A stretch of 64,000 nt of DNA from Paenibacillaceae bacterium. Its GTDB lineage: Bacteria > Bacillota > Clostridia > Lachnospirales > Lachnospiraceae. Within the stretch, counting starts at the first letter, position 1, and every line of letters begins with the position of its first letter. This document shows positions 44,560 through 54,544 of the stretch, piece after piece. The position numbers and the translations under genes were made by a program. The notes under the pieces were generated by a model. The model made no database searches. It was given only the letters and a program-made list of their open reading frames with translations, and had not been told where the DNA came from. The DNA lies in the NCBI GenBank assembly GCA_015057705.1, contig SVDU01000010.1, positions 92,871 to 156,870 of the forward strand, written 5' to 3'.

Positions 44560-45657
44560 TTAATTGGATTTTACTTCTTTCCAGGCTTCGTTATAAAGGC
44601 TGTCTGACTGGTCTCCCAGGTACTTGTAAACTTCGCTGTTCTTTAACATGCTGTCATCTGGGAATAAAGCCTTGTTGTTCTTCAGCTCCGGATCAAGCAG
44701 ATCAAAAGCCCCCTTATTTGGTGTTGGATACGTGATGTATTCAAAGTTTTTCTTTGCAATGTCCGGACGGCATAAGAAATTAATCCATTTTTCCGCATTT
44801 TCCTTGTTGGGAGCATTGGCAGGTATTACCCAGGAATCCAGCCAGAGATTGGTTCCCTCTTCCGGAATTACATATTCCAGAGAATAATCAAGACCAAGAT
44901 CCTTAACTTCGTTCTGAATATAAAGCATTTCACCGGAATAGATAACGCCTACAGCTGCTTCTCCGCCGATCATCTTATCACGAACCTGATCGATTACATA
45001 AGCCTGTACCAGCGGCTTCTGTTTGATTAAAAGCTCTTTTGCTTCTTTAATTTCCTGCTCGTTGGTGGTGTTCATGGAATATCCCAGTGATTTTAAAGCC
45101 ACCATAAATGCATCACGGACGCTGTCCTGCATCAGGATGTTGTCTTTGAATTTCTCATCCCACAGATCAGACCATTTGGTAGGAATATCTTCTTTCGCTA
45201 CCATTTTGGTATTGTAAAGAATTCCTACGGTTCCCCAGGAGTAAGGGACGGAATATTTGTTTTCCGGGTCAAAGCTCTTTGACATCTCTAAATATTTGGG
45301 ATCAATTTCCTTGTAGTTAGGAATGTTGTCAAAGTTAATTTCTGCAAGAAGATTGTTCTGTGCCATCTTCTGAATCATATAGTCAGAGGGGCAGACTGCA
45401 TCGTATTTGACACCGCCCGCTTCAATGACCGGGTACATCTCTTCATTGGTCTCGAATAAATCGTATACAACCTTAATACCCGTTTCCTTTTCAAATTCCT
45501 CAATGACGGATTCGTCAATGTATTCGCCCCAGTTGTAAACATAAACCTCTCCATTGCTTCCTGCCTTGGCCTGGGATTTCCCACAGCCGCTTAACAGGGA
45601 AGTGGAAAGCAGGGCAAGGGCGCTGATTGCCATAACCATTTGAATTCTTTTTTTCAT
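44560..45657 (-). CDS. potD: Spermidine/putrescine ABC transporter substrate-binding lipoprotein
   Basis: 365 residues. Lipoprotein signal with lipobox LLSGCGKS (Cys near residue 26). PotD landmarks: VYVYNWGEYIDESVIEEFEK, YDAVCPSDYMIQKMAQNNLL, YSVPYSWGTVGILYNTKMV, AAVGVIYSGEMLYI and NAPNKENAEKWINFLCRP. It captures polyamines at the cell surface for the PotABC system. AGGAGA site. Last transport gene of the operon. Confidence 0.92.
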   Translation of the reverse strand: MKKRIQMVMAISALALLSTSLLSGCGKSQAKAGSNGEVYVYNWGEYIDESVIEEFEKETGIKVVYDLFETNEEMYPVIEAGGVKYDAVCPSDYMIQKMAQNNLLAEINFDNIPNYKEIDPKYLEMSKSFDPENKYSVPYSWGTVGILYNTKMVAKEDIPTKWSDLWDEKFKDNILMQDSVRDAFMVALKSLGYSMNTTNEQEIKEAKELLIKQKPLVQAYVIDQVRDKMIGGEAAVGVIYSGEMLYIQNEVKDLGLDYSLEYVIPEEGTNLWLDSWVIPANAPNKENAEKWINFLCRPDIAKKNFEYITYPTPNKGAFDLLDPELKNNKALFPDDSMLKNSEVYKYLGDQSDSLYNEAWKEVKSN

Positions 45658-45672
45658 ATTAATGATCTCCTG

Positions 45673-46464
45673 TTATTTTTTTCGTTTTGGCGCAAAGTTT
45701 GTGATTAATAGAAGAACCAGCACCGTTAAAAAGATAATTGTGGAAAGTGCATACATGGAAGGTTTAATTCCCCTGCGTACTTCACTGTAAATTAAAGTCG
45801 ATAATGTATTAATACCGGCACCCTTTGTAAAGTGAGTGATAATAAAATCATCAAGTGACATGGTAAATGCCAGTAGAAATCCGGAAAGTACACCTGGAAG
45901 AATATCCGGGAATACAACCTTGAAAAATGCGGAAACCGAGGTGGCTCCCAGGTCCATGGCTGCCTCGTAGGTACTTTTATCTGTCTGCTTTAACTTCGGC
46001 ATGACACTTAATATGACATACGGAATGTTAAAGGTAATATGTGCGATCAGTATGGTTTTAAATCCCAGAGAAATCCCAAAGGCGATGAATGCCAGCATTA
46101 AGGAAATTCCAGTTACAATATCCGCGTTCAACATGGGAATGTTGGTGATGCCCATGAGAAGAGAGCGGGAAAAAGGCTTCATGCTGTTAATTGCAATTGC
46201 GGCTGCAGTACCGATAATAACTGCAATCAGAGAAGATACAAATGCAATCAGCAGCGTGGTATAAAGTGCATCCATAATCGTGCTGCTGGAAAACAATTCT
46301 GTGTACCATCTGGTAGTAAAACCTCCCCATTGGGTACGGGATTTTGAATTATTAAAGGACAGCACTGTCATCGTTGCAATGGGTGCATATAAAAATACCA
46401 CAATAAGAACCAGGTAAAAATCCTGGAAAAAACGTTTGATAAAGGCAGTTTTTCGATTTATCAC
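45673..46464 (-). CDS. potC: Polyamine ABC transporter permease PotC
   Basis: 263 residues starting with GTG that overlaps the potB stop by four bases (GTGA). Six membrane segments; the ABC permease EAA loop is YEAAMDLGATSVSAFFKVVF-P. It pairs with PotB to form the channel. Confidence 0.9.
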   Translation of the reverse strand: MINRKTAFIKRFFQDFYLVLIVVFLYAPIATMTVLSFNNSKSRTQWGGFTTRWYTELFSSSTIMDALYTTLLIAFVSSLIAVIIGTAAAIAINSMKPFSRSLLMGITNIPMLNADIVTGISLMLAFIAFGISLGFKTILIAHITFNIPYVILSVMPKLKQTDKSTYEAAMDLGATSVSAFFKVVFPDILPGVLSGFLLAFTMSLDDFIITHFTKGAGINTLSTLIYSEVRRGIKPSMYALSTIIFLTVLVLLLITNFAPKRKK

Positions 46465-47273
46465 AGTACCGTTCCCTCCCCATTTTTATCATACTTGGCA
46501 ATGAGCGCCATGCTGATTAAAATAAATATCATAAGGACCAGAGAAAGGCCGGAGCCTAAGTTCCAGTTGCTCCCTTTTGTAAATTCCTGTTCAATTACAT
46601 TTCCGATTAAAAGAATCTTGCTTCCGCCTAATATATTGGAGATAACAAAGGTGGTAAGTGCAGGAACAAAAACCATGGTGATGCCGCTTACGATTCCAGG
46701 TATGCTTAAAGGAAGAAGAATTCGAATGAGCACCTGAAGGGAATTAGCACCTAAGTCTCTTGCTGCGTTTACTACATTGTCATCGATTTTCATCAGCACA
46801 TTATAAATCGGAAGAACCATAAATGGAAGAAAGTTATATACCATACCAAGGATAATGGCTCCAGGAGTGTTGATAAGTCCCTGATTTGGCAGGTGGAGTG
46901 TGGATAAGATTCCGTTAATTACACCGTTCTTCTCCAAAAGCGTCTGCCATGCAAGGGTGCGGAGGAGAAAATTCATCCACATGGGAAGGATAAAAATAAA
47001 TACGATAAAGCTTCCCTGCCCCATCCCTCTGCTACGGAGAATCATCGCAAGAGGATAAGCCAATACCAGACATAAGACAGTACTTAAAAGGGATAATCCC
47101 AGAGAGAGCCACAGTGCCTTCGCATGTTCCTCTGTAGAAATAGAAAGAACATTGGAAAGTGTGAAAGCTCCGCTCTTGTCAGTCAGTCCGTAAAATACGA
47201 TCAGTGCAAGTGGAATGAGAATGAAACCAATCATCCACATCAGATACGGTCCGGACAATAATTTCTTATTCAT
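46461..47273 (-). CDS. potB: Polyamine ABC transporter permease PotB
   Basis: 270 residues from ATG 47273, overlapping the end of potA by 8 bases; the longer start at 47294 lies deeper in potA. Six membrane segments; EAA loop [22 protein letters not shown]. Subunit of the PotBC channel. Confidence 0.9.
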   Translation of the reverse strand: MNKKLLSGPYLMWMIGFILIPLALIVFYGLTDKSGAFTLSNVLSISTEEHAKALWLSLGLSLLSTVLCLVLAYPLAMILRSRGMGQGSFIVFIFILPMWMNFLLRTLAWQTLLEKNGVINGILSTLHLPNQGLINTPGAIILGMVYNFLPFMVLPIYNVLMKIDDNVVNAARDLGANSLQVLIRILLPLSIPGIVSGITMVFVPALTTFVISNILGGSKILLIGNVIEQEFTKGSNWNLGSGLSLVLMIFILISMALIAKYDKNGEGTVL

Positions 47274-48342
47274 TGACTCCCACGGCCTCCTCATCCTCTG
47301 AAGCCGGCTTGTTCATGATCTGGATATCAAAAGGATCAACGTGGATACCTACCTTTTGTCCCACTGGGAATAAGTCCGTACTGTGCACCAGCCATTCAAA
47401 GCCGTCCGGTGAAGTTACTTCCATTTCGTAATGAACGCCTTTAAATATTAAATGTGTTACCACTCCCTCAAGGCTGCCGTTTTCCGGAGCAACCAGGTCG
47501 ATGTCTTCCGGTCTGATGACTACATCAACAGGAGCATTGGAACCGAATCCCTTATCTACACAGGCAAATTTGGCACCAAATATTTCAACCAGCTCATCTC
47601 TTAACATAATTCCCGGTACTATGTTGCTTTCCCCGATAAAGTCAGCCACAAATGCGTTCTCTGGTTCATTGTAAATGTTTTCCGGAGAGCCCATCTGCTG
47701 AATATAGCCCTGATTCATAACGACTATGGTATCTGACATGGTCAGAGCCTCTTCCTGATCATGGGTTACATAAATAAAGGTAATGCCAAGCTCATTTTTT
47801 AAACGGATCAGCTCATACTGCATATCCTGACGAAGTTTTAAATCCAGTGCGCCTAAAGGCTCATCAAGAAGCAGAACTCTTGGTTCGTTGACGATGGCTC
47901 TTGCAATGGCGATTCGCTGCTGCTGTCCGCCGCTTAAGGAACTGACGCTGCGGTTTTCAAAACCGTCTAAGTTTACCAGCTTTAAGGCGTATTTAATCTT
48001 ATCCTGAATATAAATTTTGGATTTATTCTTGATTTTTAAACCAAATGCAATGTTTTCCGCAATGGACATATGGGTGAAAAGAGCATACTTTTGAAAGACC
48101 GTATTCAGCTGTCTTTTATTGGGCGGGAGATTGGTGATGTTCTGGCCGTCAAAGATAACCTCGCCTTTGCTGGGACTCTCAAAGCCTCCGATAATACGAA
48201 GCGTAGTGGTCTTTCCGCAGCCGCTTGGGCCCAGTAATGTAACAAATGTGTTCTCCTTTACGGAGAGATTTAAATCATCAAGAACCATAGTTCCGTCAAA
48301 GCTTTTTGATATATTTCGTAAATCAATGAGTGACTGACCCAT
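47266..48342 (-). CDS. potA: Polyamine ABC transporter ATP-binding protein PotA
   Basis: 358 residues. Walker [18 protein letters not shown]-loop, signature [15 protein letters not shown], Walker [13 protein letters not shown] and switch histidine in [11 protein letters not shown]-terminal TOBE domain begins near residue 270 ([16 protein letters not shown]). AGGAGG site; begins 17 bases after the regulator gene. Confidence 0.92.
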   Translation of the reverse strand: MGQSLIDLRNISKSFDGTMVLDDLNLSVKENTFVTLLGPSGCGKTTTLRIIGGFESPSKGEVIFDGQNITNLPPNKRQLNTVFQKYALFTHMSIAENIAFGLKIKNKSKIYIQDKIKYALKLVNLDGFENRSVSSLSGGQQQRIAIARAIVNEPRVLLLDEPLGALDLKLRQDMQYELIRLKNELGITFIYVTHDQEEALTMSDTIVVMNQGYIQQMGSPENIYNEPENAFVADFIGESNIVPGIMLRDELVEIFGAKFACVDKGFGSNAPVDVVIRPEDIDLVAPENGSLEGVVTHLIFKGVHYEMEVTSPDGFEWLVHSTDLFPVGQKVGIHVDPFDIQIMNKPASEDEEAVGVNE

Positions 48343-48358
48343 GAGCTTTATCCTCCTG

Positions 48359-48892
48359 TTAAAAGCTTGGAGGTGAACTTACCCAGATTAAGGAAGCACC
48401 TGCCTTGCTGCTTAAGTAATGTTTTTTATCTGGTATAAAGTAAAAGGATTCCCCTTTTTTCGCTTTATATGTTTTATTTCCTATATGAATGGAAATGCTT
48501 CCCTGCAGTACATACCCGAATTCCTCTCCTTCGTGTGGATTGTCCGGATAAGTCTGTCCTCCTGACTCCAGGGTCAGCAGGATAGGTTCCATCATATTTT
48601 TCTGTGCGTTTGGAATAATCCACTTGATTTCATTTTTCAAATCTGCGTCGTGTTTTTCAAAATAGTCAGTTTTGCCAAATACGATCTGTTCTTCCCGGCT
48701 TTCATTAAAAAACTCTCCGATGGAGGTACCCAGACACTGTAAAATATCCATGAGAGTTGCAATGGAGGGGGAGGTTAAGTCCCTTTCCAGCTGAGATATA
48801 AATCCCTTTGACAGTTCTGCGCGGTCAGCCAGTTCTTCCTGAGTCAGTCCTTTTAATACACGCAGTTCCTTTAATTTTGTACCGATATCCAT
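48359..48892 (-). CDS. XRE-cupin transcriptional regulator of the pot operon
   Basis: 177 residues. N-terminal XRE helix-turn-helix ([40 protein letters not shown]) and C-terminal cupin ([38 protein letters not shown]). This is the PuuR-like type often placed as first gene of polyamine transport operons, where it is thought to sense polyamines. AAGGAGGAG site. The spacer upstream has repeats AAAGTTTA at 48922 and 48960 that may be its operator. Confidence 0.85.
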   Translation of the reverse strand: MDIGTKLKELRVLKGLTQEELADRAELSKGFISQLERDLTSPSIATLMDILQCLGTSIGEFFNESREEQIVFGKTDYFEKHDADLKNEIKWIIPNAQKNMMEPILLTLESGGQTYPDNPHEGEEFGYVLQGSISIHIGNKTYKAKKGESFYFIPDKKHYLSSKAGASLIWVSSPPSF

Positions 48893-48921
48893 TTGCTCCT
48901 CCTTCTTATTATGTTAAGCTG

Positions 48922-48967
48922 AAAGTTTACTTATACTAACTGACGATAAATATAACTATAAAGTTTA
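48922..48967. promoter_or_regulatory. Repeated AAAGTTTA motif before the pot operon
   Basis: GAAAGTTTACT at 48921 and TAAAGTTTAGT at 48959 repeat in direct order 38 bases apart in the leader of the XRE-cupin gene. Possible autoregulatory operator. The rest of 48893-49114 is AT-rich without other signals apart from a small AAGGAA/TTCCTT hairpin at 49030. Confidence 0.35.
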
Positions 48968-49114
48968 GTAATAATAAACACGCAGCAAGATACATTATAC
49001 TTGTTTTTCCATGTATGTCAATAGTTTTTAAGGAAGTTTTTCCTTAACAAACGGGGAAACTTATGATATGATATTTCTAGTTTATACAAGGAAGATTCGA
49101 GGAGGAAAAGTGTT

Positions 49115-50173
49115 ATGACAGGTAAATATATGGCGTATGTAGGTTCCTATTCCTACAATGGACAGGCCAAGGGCATTACGGTGTATGATGTCGATGTGGA
49201 AAAGGGACGTTTTATCCCAAGATGTGAGGTGGAAGTAGACAATTCTTCTTATGTAATAGCTTCCAACAGTGGCAGGACACTTTATTCCATAGCTGATGAA
49301 GGTGTGGTATCGTTCCGCATTCATGAGAATGGTTCCATAACAAGATTAAACTCTGCAAATATTAAGGGTATGAGAGGCTGTCATTTATCTACGGACAAAG
49401 ATGACAGATATATTTTTGTATCCGGCTATCATGATGGAAAGTGCACCGTACTCCGTTTAAATGACGATGGTTCTGTTGGTGAGATTGTAACCAGTGTGTT
49501 CCATAAGGGGCTGGGCAGCGTGGCTGAAAGAAATTTCCGCCCTCATGTAAGCTGCTCCAGACGGACTCCGGACGGAAAATTTATTATGGTTGCCGATCTG
49601 GGAATTGATCAGGTAAAGATCTACCATTTTGATGAAAAGGACGAAGAGATGCTTTTGGTAGATGCCATCAGAAGTGAATTAGAGTCAGCGCCCAGATGCT
49701 TCCGGTTCAGTAAAGACGGAAAGTTCTTTTATCTGGTTCATGAGCTTAAGAACATTATTGATGTATTTACCTATGAAACAGGAGACCACCAGCCGAAGAT
49801 TGAAAAGATTCAGACCATAAAGACCACCGGTCCCCAACCGCTGACTCAGTTAACCGCAGCAAGTGCCCTGCGTTTTTCTAACGACGAAACACACATGTTT
49901 TGCGGAAATGCAGGAGATAATACGGTTACGGTATATGACCGTGATCCCCAGACAGGTCTGTTAACTTATTTATGCTGCCTGCCCATCAGCGGAAGCTATC
50001 CAAAAGATATTTGTGTATTTCCAGATGACAAGCACATTGCTTCCATTAACCACGAGACTGGAAGCATTACGTTCTTTACGGTGGATTACGAAAAGGGGCT
50101 TTTAATTATGAACGGGAAAGAATTAAAAGTGAATGAACCTAACAGCTGTGTAATCGTAAAAGTCAGCAAATAA
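49115..50173 (+). CDS. Lactonase family (6-phosphogluconolactonase-like) beta-propeller
   Basis: 352 residues. Seven-bladed propeller of the Pgl/YkgB family: YMAYVGSYSYNGQAKGITVY at the start, FRPHVSCSRRTPDGKFIMVA with the DLGIDQVKIYHF blade, and CVFPDDKHIASINHETGSIT near the end. These enzymes open sugar lactones to the acids. GAGGAGG site. 13 bases separate it from aroC. With the isomerase and dehydratase further on it suggests sugar acid use. Confidence 0.8.
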   Translation: MTGKYMAYVGSYSYNGQAKGITVYDVDVEKGRFIPRCEVEVDNSSYVIASNSGRTLYSIADEGVVSFRIHENGSITRLNSANIKGMRGCHLSTDKDDRYIFVSGYHDGKCTVLRLNDDGSVGEIVTSVFHKGLGSVAERNFRPHVSCSRRTPDGKFIMVADLGIDQVKIYHFDEKDEEMLLVDAIRSELESAPRCFRFSKDGKFFYLVHELKNIIDVFTYETGDHQPKIEKIQTIKTTGPQPLTQLTAASALRFSNDETHMFCGNAGDNTVTVYDRDPQTGLLTYLCCLPISGSYPKDICVFPDDKHIASINHETGSITFFTVDYEKGLLIMNGKELKVNEPNSCVIVKVSK

Positions 50174-50186
50174 AGGAGAGACAACT

Positions 50187-51299
50187 ATGGCGGGATCCAC
50201 ACTAGGCACAATATTTAAAATCACAACATGGGGAGAATCCCACGGAAAAGGAATCGGTGTGGTGGTAGACGGCTGTCCGGCCGGCCTTTCTCTGGAAGAA
50301 AAGGATATCCAGTGCTTCCTTGACCGCAGAAAGCCGGGACAGAGCAAATTTACCACAATGCGAAACGAAGGGGATCAGGTGGAGATTTTATCCGGTGTAT
50401 TTGAAGGTAAGACAACCGGAACTCCCATTTCCATGATTGTCTGGAATACGGACCAGCGTTCTAAGGATTATGGTAATATTATGGAAGTTTACCGTCCGGG
50501 CCATGCAGATTATACCTTTGATGAAAAATATGGTTTCAGGGATTACCGGGGAGGTGGACGATCCTCCGGAAGGGAAACCATCGGCAGAGTTGCGGCGGGC
50601 GCCATAGCTGCCTGTTTTTTAAGAAGCCTGGGAATCACTGTGACGGCTTATACCAGATCGGTGGGACCGTATGAAGTGAAAGAAGAAAGCTTTGATTTAA
50701 AAGAGCGGGACCAGAACCGCCTTTATATGCCTGATAAGGAGACCTCTCTTTTGGCAGAACAGTATTTAGAAGAGATGATGGGAAGAAAAGATTCTGTAGG
50801 AGGCGTGGTGGAATGCATCATTGACGGCGTGCCGGCTGGAATCGGTGATCCAGTCTTTGATAAATACGACGCATCTCTTGCAAAAGCAGTGATGTCCATT
50901 GGGGCAGTAAAAGGATTTGAGATCGGAGATGGATTTTTAGCTTCCCGTGCTCTGGGGTCTGAAAATAATGATGGTTTCTGTATGAATCCAGATGGCAGAA
51001 CGAAGAAAGTGACCAATCATGCCGGAGGCATACTTGGCGGAATCAGCGATGGATCCAGAGTGATTTTCCGTGCTGCTTTTAAACCGACTCCCTCCATTGC
51101 CCAGCTCCAGAAGACAGTTACCAGACAGGGAGAAGAAACTGAAATTGAAATTAAGGGTCGCCATGATCCCATCATCGTACCCCGTGCGGTCGTGGTGGTT
51201 GAGGCAATGGCTGCTCTTACAACGGTTGATCTGCTGCTTGCCAATTTATCTGCCAGAATGGATCGTATTATTTCCTTTTATAACCAGAAAACTGAATAA
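50187..51299 (+). CDS. aroC: Chorismate synthase
   Basis: 370 residues, full length. Signature blocks: GTIFKITTWGESHGKGIGVV, RRKPGQSKFTTMRNEGDQVE, RPGHADYTFDEKYGFRDYRG, GGRSSGRETIGRVAAGA and GGILGGISDGSRVIFRAAFK. It makes chorismate from 5-enolpyruvylshikimate-3-phosphate using reduced FMN. No other shikimate genes are near. AAAGGAGAG site; likely co-transcribed with the lactonase gene. Confidence 0.95.
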   Translation: MAGSTLGTIFKITTWGESHGKGIGVVVDGCPAGLSLEEKDIQCFLDRRKPGQSKFTTMRNEGDQVEILSGVFEGKTTGTPISMIVWNTDQRSKDYGNIMEVYRPGHADYTFDEKYGFRDYRGGGRSSGRETIGRVAAGAIAACFLRSLGITVTAYTRSVGPYEVKEESFDLKERDQNRLYMPDKETSLLAEQYLEEMMGRKDSVGGVVECIIDGVPAGIGDPVFDKYDASLAKAVMSIGAVKGFEIGDGFLASRALGSENNDGFCMNPDGRTKKVTNHAGGILGGISDGSRVIFRAAFKPTPSIAQLQKTVTRQGEETEIEIKGRHDPIIVPRAVVVVEAMAALTTVDLLLANLSARMDRIISFYNQKTE

Positions 51300-51305
51300 C
51301 TTGAT

Positions 51306-51342
51306 TATATCCGGCATTTATGCTATGTTAAATGCCGGATAT
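51306..51342 (+). terminator. Hairpin after aroC
   Basis: ATATCCGGCATTTA pairs perfectly with TAAATGCCGGATAT; the following T-rich tail (TATTACTGACTTATTTT) is weak. Confidence 0.5.
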
Positions 51343-51380
51343 ATTACTGACTTATTTTAACTTAAAACAGGAGAATGACT

Positions 51381-51824
51381 ATGAAGATTGCAATGGGTAA
51401 TGATCATACAGCAATAGAGATGAAAGAAGCAATTAAAGAGTTTGTGGAAAGTAAAGGTTATGAAGTAATTGATTTTGGTACCAATTCCACAGAAAGCTGC
51501 GACTATCCGGAATATGGTGAGAAAGTTGGCCGTGCGGTAACAGAAGGAAAAGCAGATTTAGGAATCGCAATCTGCGGAACCGGAGTGGGCATCTCTCTTG
51601 CATGCAACAAGGTTAAGGGAATCCGTGCCTGTGTCTGCAGTGAGCCATACACAGCAAAGCTTTCCAGAATGCATAATGATTCCAATGTCCTTTGTTTTGG
51701 AGCAAGAGTTGTAGGCGTGGAAATGGCAAAGATGATTACGGAAGAATGGCTTGATGCCCAGTACGAAGGCGGAAGACATCAGCGCCGTGTTGATATGGTA
51801 ATGGATATCGAAAAGAGAAATTAA
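51381..51824 (+). CDS. rpiB: RpiB/LacA/LacB-family sugar-phosphate isomerase
   Basis: 147 residues from ATG 51381 (AGGAG at 51369-51373). Family blocks: KIAMGNDHTAIEMKEAIKEF, IDFGTNSTESCDYPEYGEKV, GIAICGTGVGISLACNKVKG with the active cysteine, and SRMHNDSNVLCFGARVVG. It interconverts ribose-5-phosphate and ribulose-5-phosphate, or acts on a related allose- or galactose-phosphate. 20 bases before the FadR-type regulator gene, so possibly controlled with it. Confidence 0.88.
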   Translation: MKIAMGNDHTAIEMKEAIKEFVESKGYEVIDFGTNSTESCDYPEYGEKVGRAVTEGKADLGIAICGTGVGISLACNKVKGIRACVCSEPYTAKLSRMHNDSNVLCFGARVVGVEMAKMITEEWLDAQYEGGRHQRRVDMVMDIEKRN

Positions 51825-51844
51825 CTCTGTGAAAGGGGAGGCTT

Positions 51845-52543
51845 ATGAGTCACGAACCGGAAAACAGATCGAAACAAACCCTGGCTGAACAGGTAGCAGA
51901 GCAGATACTTCATGATATTGTGGAAAAGGGGCTGGAGATTGGTGCAAAGATCCCAAATGAATTTGAACTTGCCGAAGAAATAGGAGTAGGCAGGGGAACC
52001 ATCAGGGAAGCTGTTAAGATATTGGTTTCCAGGGAGATTCTTACCATACGAAGAGGCGCAGGGACTTTTGTTTCTGAACGACAGGGGCTTTTAGATGATC
52101 CTCTGGGGCTTTCCCTTTTAAAGGATAAAACCAATCTGGCTCTTGATTTATTAAGCGTCCGACTGATGCTGGAACCGGAGATTGCGGCACTGGCTGCCGT
52201 AAATGCCAGACCGGAGCAGCTAGAGGAACTGGAAGAATTAAAAGGTAAGGTGGAAGATCTGATTAATCGGGGAGAAGACCATACCCACGCAGACATTCTT
52301 TTTCACCGGCAGATCGCTGCATGCAGCGGCAATCTGGTGGTGGAAAAGCTGATTCCTGTGATTAATTCATCTATCTCCCTGTTTGTAGATTTAACCAATG
52401 CCAGACTGGGAGCAGAGACTATTGATACACACAGAGAAATCACGAACTGTATTATCCGAAAGGATCCGGAGGGGGCCAGATGCGCCATGTATATGCATCT
52501 GACCATGAACCGGAGAATGCTTAAATCTCTGGAGGGGAATTAG
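51845..52543 (+). CDS. GntR/FadR-type (FCD domain) regulator
   Basis: 232 residues. Winged helix at 15-80 ([40 protein letters not shown]) and an FCD ligand domain ([59 protein letters not shown]) with the histidine/aspartate metal-binding pattern. FadR-type regulators of this group respond to sugar acids or related carboxylates. It is the closest candidate for the palindromes around the dehydratase promoter at 54399-54519. GGGGAGG site. Confidence 0.85.
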   Translation: MSHEPENRSKQTLAEQVAEQILHDIVEKGLEIGAKIPNEFELAEEIGVGRGTIREAVKILVSREILTIRRGAGTFVSERQGLLDDPLGLSLLKDKTNLALDLLSVRLMLEPEIAALAAVNARPEQLEELEELKGKVEDLINRGEDHTHADILFHRQIAACSGNLVVEKLIPVINSSISLFVDLTNARLGAETIDTHREITNCIIRKDPEGARCAMYMHLTMNRRMLKSLEGN

Positions 52544-52923
52544 ATGGTAATTTCAATCTGGTTCCCCTCCAGATCTATGATACAGCTTTCATAATAGCCG
52601 TCACCGGTGGTCCGGGGACCGCTGATTACTTCATACCCATCCTGCTTTAGCCGAAGGGTAAGACTGTCAACGTTTTCTTTGGTTCCTGCTTGGAAGGCTA
52701 TGTGGATAAAACCAGTGCGGGTGAGTGTTTTCCGTGGATCTTCCATAGCCGGTTTATTCATGATCTCCAGTCGGCAGCCGTCTTCAAAGGTTAAAAAATA
52801 GGAGTGAAAACCGGTTTTGGGATTGTGGTAACCGTCATTGGCTTTTCCATTAAAATAATTGGTGAAGAACTCTTTTGTTTTATCCAAATCATTTACATAC
52901 ATGGCTACGTGCTCAATTTTCAT
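52540..52923 (-). CDS. VOC (glyoxalase/bleomycin-resistance fold) protein
   Basis: 127 residues: [57 protein letters not shown] and [14 protein letters not shown]. Two betaalphabetabetabeta units give a metal site (His3, Glu near 54, His72, Glu123 by position). Substrate unknown. AAGGGGG site. Overlaps the end of the convergent regulator gene by 4 bases. Confidence 0.8.
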   Translation of the reverse strand: MKIEHVAMYVNDLDKTKEFFTNYFNGKANDGYHNPKTGFHSYFLTFEDGCRLEIMNKPAMEDPRKTLTRTGFIHIAFQAGTKENVDSLTLRLKQDGYEVISGPRTTGDGYYESCIIDLEGNQIEITI

Positions 52924-52937
52924 TATGAACCCCCTTA

Positions 52938-53288
52938 TTATTCGGAATCACGTCTGATTAAAATTCCCTTCATAAATTCTGTTTCGTTGTGTGTACGAAA
53001 GATAATTTCTTTTTCTTCTTCTGTGCAGCCGATCAGAATCTTTATTTCAGAATCCCGTTTCATTAAATCAACTATACACATAACTGCATCAATTCTTTGC
53101 TTTTTCCCATTGCCAACCCATACGTCTATGCCTTGTCCATCCATGGAAGATGTGTTATTTAAATATCCATAATCAACTTTGTATATAAAATCAGGATACT
53201 TTGGATGAACAGATCCCTTAGGTCGGTCAATAACAATTTCAGAATTACCCACAAGCTGATCTAATGCAGTCCAAAAATCAGGATTCAC
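52938..53288 (-). CDS. Inorganic pyrophosphatase-like protein
   Basis: 116 residues from GTG 53288 (GGAGG site). [40 protein letters not shown] resembles the active-site part of family I pyrophosphatases (DGxxIDV), but the protein is shorter than the 170-residue enzymes and the middle part with further acidic residues is lost or changed. Whether it cleaves pyrophosphate is open; related small proteins are seen in Clostridia. 13 bases downstream of the serine hydrolase gene. Confidence 0.7.
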   Translation of the reverse strand: MNPDFWTALDQLVGNSEIVIDRPKGSVHPKYPDFIYKVDYGYLNNTSSMDGQGIDVWVGNGKKQRIDAVMCIVDLMKRDSEIKILIGCTEEEKEIIFRTHNETEFMKGILIRRDSE

Positions 53289-53301
53289 TTAAATCGCCTC
53301 C

Positions 53302-54306
53302 TTACTCATTATAAAAATGATTTAGATTGTCTGATATTTCCCGCCATAGTTTCCAGACATTGTCTCCATAATTACTCACTATCGTTATCAGTAACTGACT
53401 ATTCTTATCAAAGGCAGATTTGAAACTTACACCTGGATCACAACCCTGGAAATAGGGATTAAAATCATTTCCCGCTTTTTTCAGCCATATTCCATAGCCA
53501 TAACACTGACTTTCTCCGCTGTGATTCGACAACATGGTTTCTGTCATGGCAGGTGACAGCAGTTGGCAGGATAGAAGGTTTTTCCAGAATAAACGGATAT
53601 CACCAATAGTTGTAAAGGCACCTCCTGCGCCGGTTCCTTTTACGTCTACGCTATATATATTAGTACGGAAGTCATTTCTTACCTCATCAAATATGTAATT
53701 AAAGGCGCATTTTGCGGGCAGTCTGTCCAGCTCATAATATCCGGTATGTCCCATTTTACAGGGAAAAAATATGGATTTTTCCAGATACTGGTCAAATTCC
53801 ATTTCGGTGATCTTCTCAAGAATCATTGCCAACACCACGTAACCGGTATTATTATATTGAAATTTGCTTCCTCTGGGATACATCATTGGCTTGTGAATAA
53901 AAAGTGGCAGCAGGTCTTTGTTAGTGCGTATTCTGTAGTTTGGGAAGTTATACCACAATTCTTCATATTCTGTCATTACAGATTCATCGAAATAGTCTGG
54001 TATTCCAGAAGTATGAGTAAGAAGCTGCTCAACTGTAATTTCTTTGTCAATCTGCTCTAAATCAAAATCAAAGAATGAATCGATTTTGTCTTCCAGGTGA
54101 AGCAGTCTCTTTTCAATCAGCTGCAGGATTCCAACGGCTACAAATACTTTTCCTGCAGAAGCTGTTGCAAATCTGGTTTCCATATCATTCAGAACCTGAT
54201 TGGACAGATCAGCATATCCGTATGCCTTCTCAAACAACTTCTCATTATTCTCATAAATGGAAATACAGCCTCTAAAATCAGCTGGAATTATACTATCAAT
54301 ATTCAT
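53302..54306 (-). CDS. Serine hydrolase, beta-lactamase family
   Basis: 334 residues, no signal peptide. Nucleophile motif S-x-x-K in FATASAGKVFVAVGILQLIE, Tyr motif QYNNTGYVVLAMILEKI. C-terminal HSGESQCYGYGIWLKKAGND has a family HxG-like region. Probable esterase or peptidase of the class C-like family. First gene of the minus unit with the pyrophosphatase-like and VOC genes. Confidence 0.75.
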   Translation of the reverse strand: MNIDSIIPADFRGCISIYENNEKLFEKAYGYADLSNQVLNDMETRFATASAGKVFVAVGILQLIEKRLLHLEDKIDSFFDFDLEQIDKEITVEQLLTHTSGIPDYFDESVMTEYEELWYNFPNYRIRTNKDLLPLFIHKPMMYPRGSKFQYNNTGYVVLAMILEKITEMEFDQYLEKSIFFPCKMGHTGYYELDRLPAKCAFNYIFDEVRNDFRTNIYSVDVKGTGAGGAFTTIGDIRLFWKNLLSCQLLSPAMTETMLSNHSGESQCYGYGIWLKKAGNDFNPYFQGCDPGVSFKSAFDKNSQLLITIVSNYGDNVWKLWREISDNLNHFYNE

Positions 54307-54398
54307 ACAGATATCACCTTTTCAGTCCCATATAATATCTTTCATAGTAACAAAGAATTATAGTAAAGTATAGAGCATTTTATTCTTAAAATCGACAA

Positions 54399-54519
54399 AT
54401 ACATCATATGTATTTTAGACTATAAAATAAAAAAATAACGATAAACACTTGATTACAATTAAAATATTGACTTTTTAATGGTATAATGATAATTTTATAT
54501 TAAAATACATCATACGTAT
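54399..54519. promoter_or_regulatory. Dehydratase promoter flanked by two near-identical palindromes
   Basis: ATACATCATATGTAT (54399-54413) is a perfect inverted repeat; ATACATCATACGTAT (54505-54519) differs by one base. They sit 106 bases apart on both sides of an extended -10 box TGGTATAAT (54479-54487). Such a pair suits a dimeric repressor able to loop the DNA. The FadR-type protein at 51845 is a candidate. Confidence 0.6.
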
Positions 54520-54544
54520 AATAAACAAAAGGGGAATAAATAAG

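Noticed and set aside
54466..54487. TTGACT paired with TATAAT before the dehydratase gene
   Set aside because: Spacing is about 10 bases; the extended -10 element explains the promoter better.
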